Assembly (NCBI RefSeq): GCF_031010195.1
Contig: NZ_JAUAMC010000001.1
Span: forward strand, 620,001 to 684,000
Length of the DNA: 64,000 bases
Source: Halomonas sp. SpR8
GTDB taxonomy: Bacteria; Pseudomonadota; Gammaproteobacteria; Pseudomonadales; Halomonadaceae
Reading direction: 5' to 3'
This document shows, piece by piece, positions 44,930 to 51,905 of this stretch; position 1 is the first letter of the stretch, and each line of letters opens with the position of its first letter. The notes beneath the pieces are model-generated. The model did not search any database. It saw only the letters and a program-made list of their open reading frames with translations, and was not told the DNA's origin. The position numbers were made by a program, and so were the translations under genes.

Positions 44930-45117
44930 GAGGGTGGTGCTGGGGGTGAAAGTCCCCTGCACGCCCGGCAAGGGGAAGTGCGCAACACCCGACGAGTGCT
45001 AGAAGAACTGGTTCCGGCCCTGCGTGGCTGGGCCAGCTACTTCAGCCTCGTAGATATGAAACGTCCCTTGGAAGCACTGGACGGATGGGTCCGGCCACCG
45101 CAGCACTCCGCATTATA
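44930..45117 (+). pseudogene. Group II intron remnant with maturase C-terminal fragment
   Basis: GGGGGTGAAAGTCCCCTGCACG resembles group II intron RNA near its 5' part, and directly after it a 38-codon reading frame (RRVLEELVPALRGWASYF ... RPLEALDGWVR) matches the maturase/domain X end of intron-encoded proteins. The reverse transcriptase domains are missing, so most of the intron has been deleted internally. The frame then runs into unrelated sequence. Together with the hairpin this accounts for the 343-bp gap before the PadR gene. Confidence 0.7.
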
Positions 45118-45202
45118 TCAGTGTCGCCTAAAAGATCGCTCTTGGCCGAAAACGGCCAATCCTCAGCCCCCAGTGTCCATATGTAACCCCAAGCCATCCT
45201 AT

Positions 45203-45730
45203 CTATTCTTCCTCCATCACTCCCTCAACCCACTCCACCCAAGTTTCTGTAAGTCGCTGACCAAGCCGCAGCGTGTGCCAGGGTGCGCGCTGGGCGGGCG
45301 TCAGCGCCTGTGGTTCACTAAACCACTCCCGCTCGATGGCGGCGTAGGTCGTCAAGCGCTCCTTGAGTTGCTCGCGAAAAGCAGTGAGCTCTTCGCGGCG
45401 GGCCTGCTCGGGCCAGCGTTCCCAGGCGAAAAATTTGGCAAATAGCGGCTGGCGCACAGGGCTGGCGGCCAAGGGCTCGGCGAGCCAGGTGTCCAGTGCC
45501 TGAAGGCCTGCTTCGGTCAGCCGGTAAACCTTGCGGTCAGGACGTTCGGTTTGCGGCAGCGTCTCGCACGTTAGTAGGCCATCGCTGCGCATTCGGTCAA
45601 GTTCGCGGTAGAGCTGCTGATGACTGGCCTGCCATACATGGGCAAGGCCCGCTTTGAAGCGTTGCAGAATATCGTAACCGGTGCCGGGCTCACGCTGCAG
45701 GGTGATCAATAAAACGGCGCGTAGAGACAT
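45203..45730 (-). CDS. PadR-family transcriptional regulator
   Basis: A 175-residue regulator. The PadR winged helix is LITLQREPGTGYDILQRF then ASHQQLYRELDRMRSDGLL and RKVYRLTEAGLQAL. The C-terminal helical Vir-act-alpha-C-type domain (about 90-170) is present, as in AphA. The gap to the divergent DUF2306 gene contains two ATGCA(A/C)-n4-TTGCAT palindromes, the form of site bound by AphA, so autoregulation and control of the divergent gene are likely. Confidence 0.85.
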   Translation of the reverse strand: MSLRAVLLITLQREPGTGYDILQRFKAGLAHVWQASHQQLYRELDRMRSDGLLTCETLPQTERPDRKVYRLTEAGLQALDTWLAEPLAASPVRQPLFAKFFAWERWPEQARREELTAFREQLKERLTTYAAIEREWFSEPQALTPAQRAPWHTLRLGQRLTETWVEWVEGVMEEE

Positions 45731-45756
45731 AAGGAACCGTGTGTTGCGAGAATATT

Positions 45757-45772
45757 ATGCACATAGTTGCAT
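45757..45772. promoter_or_regulatory. PadR/AphA-type operator box 1
   Basis: ATGCAC-atag-TTGCAT, one mismatch from the ATGCAA-n4-TTGCAT form known for AphA, 27 bases upstream of the padR-like gene. Confidence 0.6.
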
Positions 45773-45796
45773 ATTAATATTGCTAGGGCTAGCCTT

Positions 45797-45812
45797 ATGC
45801 AACAAGTTGCAT
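45797..45812. promoter_or_regulatory. PadR/AphA-type operator box 2
   Basis: ATGCAA-caag-TTGCAT, an exact match to the AphA-type consensus with 7-bp arms (ATGCAAC/GTTGCAT). It starts exactly 40 bp from box 1, about four helical turns, so two dimers could bind the same face. Confidence 0.65.
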
Positions 45813-45847
45813 TTGCCCAGCGGTAGGTTTGGCTCTCGGAGGTTTCC

Positions 45848-46217
45848 ATGGCTTTGAATCTGCATCTTTACGTCCCTTCTGGCCCTGGTGCTTGGGGCCA
45901 TCCTGCTGCTCTCGAACAAGGGGACTATGTTCCATCGCATATTGGGCAGCACTTGGGTGCTAGCCATGGCACTCTCGGCTTTGAGCTCCTTCTGGTTTGG
46001 CGGCGGCGTGCTGCCGCTTTTGGGTCACTTTGGGCCGATACACTTGCTGTCTTTATGGGTGCTAGTGGCTCTCGTTGTTGCGGTATCGGCGATTCTCAAG
46101 GGTAGGGTAGAGCAGCATCGCAGTGGGATGATTGGCGCTTACCTGGGACTGGTCGGTGCCTTTATTGGTACCTTGGCGCCGGGGCGTTGGTTCGCCGTTC
46201 AACTAGGTATATGGTGA
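45848..46217 (+). pseudogene. DUF2306 membrane protein gene with a frameshift near its 5' end
   Basis: The frame from 45888 encodes a small multi-span protein (LGAILLLSNKGTMFHRILG, ALSSFWFGGGV, IHLLSLWVLVALVVAV, YLGLVGAFIGTLAPGRW) typical of DUF2306. The expected N-terminus (MALNLHL, from ATG 45848) is in another frame. Removing one T from the TTT run at 45867-45869 joins them as MALNLHL-TSLLALVLGAILLL, which is normal for the family. So this is either a natural frameshift, a sequencing error, or a gene now starting at GTG 45888. Confidence 0.7.
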
Positions 46218-46286
46218 TGTTAAAAGCCTGCAGCAAAGATATAGCCACTGAGTGCCTCACAGAGCACTCCAACCTTCGTTGAGCTT

Positions 46287-46301
46287 ATGCTAGCTTAGCA
46301 T
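46287..46301. promoter_or_regulatory. Inverted repeat upstream of the LysE-family gene
   Basis: ATGCTA-gct-TAGCAT, 25 bases before the start codon. Position fits an operator or -10-overlapping site. Confidence 0.4.
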
Positions 46302-46325
46302 TAACCACCTGCGAGGTAGCTTTCC

Positions 46326-46952
46326 GTGTCTATTGAAATCTGGTTTGCCTTTGCTCTTGCCTCAGTGGCTCTGCTCGCCATCCCTGGGCCAACGATTTTG
46401 ACTGTGGTCAGCTACTCAATCGCTCAAGGCAGGCGCGCTAATATTCCGCTTGTCGCTGCGGTGGCGTTGGGTGATTCAACGGCGCTGCTCTTTTCACTGC
46501 TTGGCCTAGGGGCGGTGTTAGCCACCTCGGCCTTTTGGTTCACCGTGATCAAATGGATCGGTGGTTTATACCTGCTCTATATGGGCATAAAGCTGCTGCG
46601 TGCCGGTATATCGTCTGTGCAGCCAGTCACACCAGCGGTATCAGGTTCGCGCTGGAAGCTCTTTACCAACACCTATCTCGTTACTGCGCTTAACCCGAAG
46701 GGTATTATCTTCTTCGTTGCCTTCTTACCGCAATTCGTTAACCCGAATGCTGATGCAGGGCAGCAACTGTGGATTCTAGCGACCACCTTCGTGGCGTTGG
46801 CAACGCTCAATGCCACCCTTTACGCCGTATTCGCGTCGTCGGTACGCAAAATACTTACTTCGCGCCGTGCCCAGCGTCGCTTTAACGTCGTTGGCGGAAC
46901 GTTACTTTCTTCGGCGGGTGTCTGGGCACTGCTGGCTAAGCGGCCTGCGTAA
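46326..46952 (+). CDS. LysE/RhtB-family amino-acid exporter
   Basis: A 208-residue inner-membrane exporter with six hydrophobic segments. The family N-terminus AIPGPTILTVVSYSIAQGRR (the conserved PGP region) is followed by GGLYLLYMGIKLLR and the second-half NPKGIIFFVAFLPQFV. GTG start with GAGGT upstream. Relatives export homoserine, threonine, leucine or lysine; the substrate is not determined. Confidence 0.88.
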   Translation: MSIEIWFAFALASVALLAIPGPTILTVVSYSIAQGRRANIPLVAAVALGDSTALLFSLLGLGAVLATSAFWFTVIKWIGGLYLLYMGIKLLRAGISSVQPVTPAVSGSRWKLFTNTYLVTALNPKGIIFFVAFLPQFVNPNADAGQQLWILATTFVALATLNATLYAVFASSVRKILTSRRAQRRFNVVGGTLLSSAGVWALLAKRPA

Positions 46953-46972
46953 ACGGATCGTGAGAGGACGCT

Positions 46973-47362
46973 ATGTTTCCAGTGTCAATAAAAGGCGTTC
47001 TGATACTACCGACTGATGACGTGGTGTTGGCGCTCAATGATCGCAATGAGTGGGAACTGCCTGGTGGGCGTATTGAGATCGGCGAGAGTTCTAACGGTTG
47101 CTTGGCTAGAGAGTTTAAGGAGGAACTTGGTATCGATGTTGAGGCAGTCAACCTTGTCGATACTTACCTGTTTGAGGTGATGCCGGATAAACATGTGTTT
47201 GTCGTTACTTATAGCTGTCGCTTGATTGGGCAATTTAACCCGGTAGTGAGTCACGAGCACCGTAAGATTGCGACGTTTCCAATCAATGATTTGCCAGATA
47301 ATTTGCCGATAGGCTATGCGAATTCTATTCAAAACGTTTTCGAAGAATTTAAGCCAATATAA
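46973..47362 (+). CDS. Nudix hydrolase
   Basis: A 129-residue pyrophosphohydrolase. The complete Nudix box GRIEIGESSNGCLAREFKEE LGI fits G-x5-E-x7-REUxEExGU. A hydrophobic strand VLILPTDDVVLALND precedes it. GAGAGGA lies just before ATG 46973, and the gene follows the LysE exporter by 20 bp, probably in one operon. The substrate class cannot be assigned. Confidence 0.88.
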   Translation: MFPVSIKGVLILPTDDVVLALNDRNEWELPGGRIEIGESSNGCLAREFKEELGIDVEAVNLVDTYLFEVMPDKHVFVVTYSCRLIGQFNPVVSHEHRKIATFPINDLPDNLPIGYANSIQNVFEEFKPI

Positions 47363-47374
47363 ACGGAATTAACC

Positions 47375-47866
47375 ATGATCAGAGATGCCGTTAAGAGCGA
47401 TTCGGACGCAATAGCGCATATTTATAATTACTACATTGAAAATACCGCCATTTCATTCGAAGAAGCACCAGTGTCGGAGTCAGACATCCAACGCAGGATA
47501 AAAAATGTTCAGGGGGCAGGCTTACCCTGGCTGGTGGCTGTGGAAGACGATGCTGTGGTGGGTTATGCCTACGCCACAAAATGGAAAGAGAGAAGCGCCT
47601 ACCGGTTTTCAGTCGAAATCAGCGTTTACCTTTCCAACCAGATGCAAGGCAGGGGCTTGGGCGCCAAGCTGTATGAAACTATCTTTTCCAAGCTCAAAGA
47701 GGGCGGAATTCATACGGTGATTGGCGGTATCACGCTTCCCAACCCAGCCAGCGTGGCGCTACATGAAAAAATGGGCATGAAAAAAGTGGCTCATTTTGAA
47801 AAGGTGGGGTTTAAGTTCGATCAGTGGCACGACGTTGGCTACTGGCAGCGAAACTTGACTATCTGA
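47375..47866 (+). CDS. GNAT acetyltransferase, phosphinothricin/methionine sulfoximine type
   Basis: A 163-residue N-acetyltransferase. IAHIYNYYIENTAISFEEAP is the Pat-family opening, VVGYAYATKWKERSAYR the central strand, and QGRGLGAKLYETIF the acetyl-CoA pyrophosphate loop (Q/RxxGxG/A), then FEKVGFKFDQWHDVGYWQ, the Pat/Bar-type C-terminus. Relatives acetylate phosphinothricin, methionine sulfoximine or sulfone. It lies 12 bp after the Nudix gene. Confidence 0.87.
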   Translation: MIRDAVKSDSDAIAHIYNYYIENTAISFEEAPVSESDIQRRIKNVQGAGLPWLVAVEDDAVVGYAYATKWKERSAYRFSVEISVYLSNQMQGRGLGAKLYETIFSKLKEGGIHTVIGGITLPNPASVALHEKMGMKKVAHFEKVGFKFDQWHDVGYWQRNLTI

Positions 47867-48268
47867 CCTAAACTCAACGCGTTTTAGGCATGGTGGCAGT
47901 TCCCAATCTACGGATAAGAAATCGCTTCTCGCGCTCGGTCCTGTAGGCAAAATGAAAGCAATGGTGTAAGCGGTGTTATGACGACTAATTTTTACTAACG
48001 ATCGCAATCATTCTCTGCTAGCTTGAAAGCTAAGCTGATTTCGCTAATTGCACTATTATTGAATGTAGGTAAGTGGAAACAAGTGCGGCTATGAGGCACA
48101 GCGCTAGAAGCCCGCTTTCGACCTATTGCTGCCGTTAGAGCGTCATTGGTTCATGAGTGTTTTGCAGCAAGTTGTCGATGGTAGTCTCTTTTGGGAACCA
48201 CGAAGCTGATCGGTAGCAAGCAGTCTGCCAATAATGACGTCCCGATGCAGGTCCAACTATAACTGGCC
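47867..48268. other. Gene-free stretch with dispersed repeat copy 2
   Basis: About 400 bp without a convincing gene. A weak hairpin CCTAAA-n10-TTTAGG follows the acetyltransferase (47867-47888). At 48004-48033 lies the second copy of the 30-base repeat also found at 38231-38260, with a perfect TAGCTT-ga-AAGCTA core. Nothing else is recognised. Confidence 0.55.
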
Positions 48269-49339
48269 ATGGACTCAAGCCTGTCCCACACCCAAACTTC
48301 TGAGAGCCGAGAAATCATCATGGTGGCAGAGTCGACTGACAATACAGAGACTAACCAGGCCTCGACCACGGTGCCTGAACAATTTGCCATTACCGCCCGG
48401 GGAGCTTTTCCTAGCGAAGACGAAGCGCGCATGCTCGCAACCCAGATTGGTCAGATAGTTCGCCAGTTCAGCCGTGTGTTTAATCTATCCGAGCTGGACG
48501 GCGTGACGGTTGCCGAGGATTACGCTCAAGCACTGGCTGAGCTAGATCGTGGCTACGAGAGCAGTCACACCCTCACACCGTCGGAAGGGGCTGTTGTTGG
48601 CGTCGCGATGACGCCATCAGTGCTTCGCGATGGGATGCTGAAAAGCCATATTGTCGTCAATGCCCAGTACCTTTGGCCACTTCTGGATGACACCCACCCT
48701 GACTTCCAGTCAGCGCTGCACATCGTGGCCCACGAGTGTGCACACGTCGAGATTACCGGCAAGTTTGAAGCTGCCATCCCAGGCGTACTTTTGCGTAAAT
48801 GCTTCATGGACATACGAGACAGGGCCCGCAGCGATGTGATCCTAGCGTGCTGGGATGAGTATGCAGCAACGCGCCTTAGCGCTGGCTTCGGCGAAGATCC
48901 TACAGAAGGCTATGAAGAAACGCTGATCAAACACATGGGCACAGCTCGTCAGGAAGCCAACGAATCAATTAAAGCTTACCGCTTACACGGCGACGTGGAA
49001 AAGGTTTACTGTGAAGCTTATCGAGCCTACGGCAACTTGCTGAAATACGCTGCCTATTATCTCGGAAATCTAGCCGGACACGGCTTAGAGTTATACAAAA
49101 GGCCGAACTTCGACGCAGCACTTGATGGCCATTGGTTTGAAGCGTATTTCCACAGATTGGATGAAGCCTGCAACACAATAGCGGCCCAGTACGGCATATG
49201 GCGAGACCACGGTGTTTTTGAGGTCATAGGAGACATTGCGGACGACATGGTCGCTGAAGGTGGCATCCTGTGCACATCACTCCAGGACGGCGGCCTCTAC
49301 TTTGATATACCGCTGACGCCGGAGACAGTACCCTGGTGA
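48269..49339 (+). CDS. Putative zinc metallopeptidase (HExxH)
   Basis: A 356-residue protein of no family I can name. The key motif is HIVAHECAHVEITGKFE (HExxH zinc site, about residue 150-157), followed about 45 residues later by WDEYAATRLSAGF, which resembles the E-x-x-A third-ligand helix of ImmA/IrrE-type gluzincins. No signal peptide or membrane span is visible, so it is probably cytoplasmic. ATG 48269 has no clear ribosome site; ATG 48320 (MVAESTDN) is an equally possible start. An adjacent FRG gene and nearby defence genes suggest an accessory/defence role. Confidence 0.6.
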   Translation: MDSSLSHTQTSESREIIMVAESTDNTETNQASTTVPEQFAITARGAFPSEDEARMLATQIGQIVRQFSRVFNLSELDGVTVAEDYAQALAELDRGYESSHTLTPSEGAVVGVAMTPSVLRDGMLKSHIVVNAQYLWPLLDDTHPDFQSALHIVAHECAHVEITGKFEAAIPGVLLRKCFMDIRDRARSDVILACWDEYAATRLSAGFGEDPTEGYEETLIKHMGTARQEANESIKAYRLHGDVEKVYCEAYRAYGNLLKYAAYYLGNLAGHGLELYKRPNFDAALDGHWFEAYFHRLDEACNTIAAQYGIWRDHGVFEVIGDIADDMVAEGGILCTSLQDGGLYFDIPLTPETVPW

Positions 49340-49595
49340 TGCAACGCAAGTTGTTCAAATAGAAGGGGGACTGGGCATCTGACTGAAGAGAGTGTGAATT
49401 CGGTGAGATGTTGCTGTGCTCCGTTTGCGCAATGTCGGTGCGATTGCAGCCTAGAGCGGTCGTTCACCATAAAGACTTGAAAGGTCCCTAATGGCTGAGA
49501 GCGACGCAAGGCGGCTCTTCCGGTGAAAGCGGCATGCTGGTTCAGCAGTGTTATGCAGCCAGCACGATAATCTATGCTATGGCGTAGGAGATTAA

Positions 49596-50540
49596 ATGGA
49601 TATAGCAGATTTCTGGCAGCCCTTTGAGAAAGAAATCTCAACGTTTGATGAGCTGGTTGAGGTTATTAACAAGCTAGCAGAGCGTTCTCAGAAAAGAGGG
49701 ATTCAATTTGCGTGGCGTGGCTTGGTCTGCGCAGATTGGGCTCTTCATAGTTCGTTATATCGAAGAATGGCTCTCACCAAAGGGGGTACGCTGAAGGAAA
49801 AGGAGTTTGCTTCTGAAGAAGATAAAATTTTGGTTAACCTGCATCGCTGGGGGCTTCATTGGTCCGACCAGTCTGGTCGGCTATCGATTCTTAACCAGCT
49901 TGCGATGCTGCAACACTACGGCGCACCTACCAGACTCGTTGATATCACCTTTAATGCATGGATAGGAGCGTGGTTTGCAATAGAAAAGAAGTGGGACAAC
50001 GGGCGGCCTGTGATGGAGGAGTCCGATGCTCGTTTGTTCGCCATCGATGTTACCGACAGGTTGATTAACGAAAACACCGAATGGAGGCAATGGGAGGACT
50101 CGCTGGTGAGGCCGTGGGGGAAGTCCTATGCCCCTGAAATTGATAAACATTTTTGGACTACAAACGTATTTGCCTGGAAGCCACCTAACTTAGATGGCCG
50201 AATCGCTGCTCAGAATGGTGGGTTCTTGTTCGGTGGAGTTGCTGGCTCGATTAAACCGGATGGAAAAAGGTTTCAATTCCCAAAAGGTGATCAAAATGGG
50301 TTCTGGAATATTGAGGATGCTCACAACGCATGTTGCCTTGCATTGCGGCCCCACAAGTTTGACCCAAAGCATGGCGGTGTGACCACCGGAGCTCTCTACA
50401 CATTCCGAATCAAAGCTTCCGCCAAAAAAGAGATTCGACATCGGCTAGAAAAGCTTTTCGGCTACACCCATGCGACGATTTATCCAGACTACACTGGATT
50501 CTCCTCATTTGGTGTTTCACATCTTAAAGCAAGGCCATAA
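49596..50540 (+). CDS. FRG-domain protein
   Basis: A 314-residue protein with an FRG domain: the eponymous F-x-W/F-R-G segment FAWRGLVCADWALHSSLYRR (about 39-60), then LAMLQHYGAPTRLVDITFNAWIGAWFA, as in the family. A C-terminal extension has no recognised motif. FRG proteins occur as accessory genes of phages, plasmids and defence islands; the molecular activity is unknown. AGGAG 6 bases before ATG 49596 fixes the start. The 256-bp gap upstream separates it from the metallopeptidase, so a shared transcript is possible but not shown. Confidence 0.78.
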   Translation: MDIADFWQPFEKEISTFDELVEVINKLAERSQKRGIQFAWRGLVCADWALHSSLYRRMALTKGGTLKEKEFASEEDKILVNLHRWGLHWSDQSGRLSILNQLAMLQHYGAPTRLVDITFNAWIGAWFAIEKKWDNGRPVMEESDARLFAIDVTDRLINENTEWRQWEDSLVRPWGKSYAPEIDKHFWTTNVFAWKPPNLDGRIAAQNGGFLFGGVAGSIKPDGKRFQFPKGDQNGFWNIEDAHNACCLALRPHKFDPKHGGVTTGALYTFRIKASAKKEIRHRLEKLFGYTHATIYPDYTGFSSFGVSHLKARP

Positions 50541-50766
50541 CAAATGGCTGTTGTCGGACATGCCTAAGCATACGCTCCGGTACGACGCAAAGCCAGGCGT
50601 TATATCAGAGACGACTAAAAGGCAGCTCCTGGCCGATAACAGTCCCACCTAGACCGTCATTTGGGCACATCCAACGTCCGTTTACTCTGCCATTTCCAAA
50701 GTATTGTCTACCTCTATCCCATTATATTTGACGGTGCTTTCCAGCTTCGCGTATCCCAGTAAACTT

Positions 50767-50786
50767 GCCGGCCCTTATGGGCCGGC
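50767..50786. terminator. Hairpin terminator between FRG and IalB-like genes
   Basis: GCCGGCCC-ttat-GGGCCGGC, perfect 8-bp arms, 24 bases beyond the IalB stop. It serves the minus-strand gene and may also stop read-through from the plus strand. Confidence 0.65.
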
Positions 50787-50809
50787 TTTGTCGCACAAGG
50801 CCCTTGAGT

Positions 50810-51358
50810 TCAGGGAGCGATGCGGTTACTGGCGTCGGTAAAGCCGATCAGCGAAATATCTAGGTCCATACGGTCACCGCGTGGACCAATCATGCTGAGG
50901 GTTGCCGTATTGCCACTGCGGAGTTGCTGCAACATCGACGGCTCAATGGGGATGTCAGCACGACACCCTTGCTCCTGGCAGACCTGATAGGGGAACTGGA
51001 TTGGCTCATTGTTATCCACTCTCAATTGCAAGCCCGGAGCCAGACTTACCCCTAGCGGCACGAAGAAGCTCATCGCTGGGTCATCGATTTGGGGCGGGTA
51101 GTCGAGAATTACCCGCATCATGGGCTGGTCGCTGTCGGGTTGAGTGATCAATTGCGACATCGCACAAGGGGCCGGATTTTCGGCATTACGCTGACAACGG
51201 ACCTCCCAGTCCTGGAACGACTCGGTGGAGACATCATTACCGGAAGCCGTCCCCGGTTGTTGTTGGCTGAAGGCGTTGGGAGATAATGCCAAGATCGATA
51301 ATAGCCCTATCCTGCATAGGTTTTGAGTAAGTCGGTTTTTAGTGAGATAGTGCGGCAT
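50810..51358 (-). CDS. Invasion-associated locus B (IalB) family protein
   Basis: A 182-residue exported protein. The signal peptide ends at ALSPNAFS-QQQ. The mature part has the IalB pattern: FQDWEVRCQ with a cysteine, paired cysteines APCAMSQ, FFVPLGVSLAPGLQLRVDN, PYQVCQEQGCRADI, and the C-terminal ISLIGFTDA. GGAGG 8 bases before the start. The family is periplasmic and common in alphaproteobacteria and halophilic gammaproteobacteria; its role is poorly known. Confidence 0.85.
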   Translation of the reverse strand: MPHYLTKNRLTQNLCRIGLLSILALSPNAFSQQQPGTASGNDVSTESFQDWEVRCQRNAENPAPCAMSQLITQPDSDQPMMRVILDYPPQIDDPAMSFFVPLGVSLAPGLQLRVDNNEPIQFPYQVCQEQGCRADIPIEPSMLQQLRSGNTATLSMIGPRGDRMDLDISLIGFTDASNRIAP

Positions 51359-51905
51359 TGGCGTACCCTCCTGTTGGTTCGCTGATGGTGGTTAATAATA
51401 CTCACCATGCCTGCTTGTTCGCTTGAGGTCGAGCCCCATGGGTGACGACAGCGTGGTTAGGCAGTTTACCTTCTTCAAGATACCGCTCAATAACTGACCG
51501 CCGCCACGATGGGGCTGTCTCATTGTTTGCTGCGGCATCGATGTCATTAGCAATGTAGGGTTTTTCGGCTAAATCCTAAAGCCTTAATTGCTAGTGGCGC
51601 TAATACTTTATATCCCCGCTAAAGACCCCTTCCTTTGCATGAGCAACTTGATCTTTATTGATTAAATTTTTCAACGTTCCCTAATGATAATTTTGAGGAG
51701 GTGAAAATATATTTCTGAATGTAATCTTGTGTAATCGAAAGGTGTGAAAAAAGTTTCCTTAGATGGTGTGCCCGTCGAGGTCCGGGGACATGCCTTTCGG
51801 CTTGTAAAGATAGAAAACAGCATCCCACTGGTGACATCGGGGACGCGAAAGAACGTTTTATTTAAAAAAATAGTTCGCAGAGCCCGATGGGGCCTGGGAG
51901 GGAAC
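51359..51905. other. Upstream region of the giant peroxidase gene
   Basis: A 547-bp stretch with no separate gene. Its last 162 bp are open in frame with the peroxidase gene from GTG 51744, but that segment is not homologous to the usual peroxidase N-terminus. AT-rich sequence with GAGGAGGTG at about 51692 suggests a promoter/leader. No terminator or operator is recognised. Confidence 0.45.

Noticed and set aside
44930..45117. Retron or active group II intron
   Set aside because: Only a maturase C-terminal fragment remains; no reverse transcriptase YxDD motif or msr/msd-like structure is present.
47867..48268. Integron cassette attC site
   Set aside because: The CCTAAA/TTTAGG hairpin is too short and lacks the paired core sites and GTTRRRY consensus; no integrase is in the window.
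51744..51905. GTG start giving a 54-residue N-terminal extension of the peroxidase
   Set aside because: The extension lacks similarity to the family N-terminus, while ATG 51906 gives the expected MAVKLNQHDLQ and has a purine-rich GGGAGG before it. Not fully excluded.
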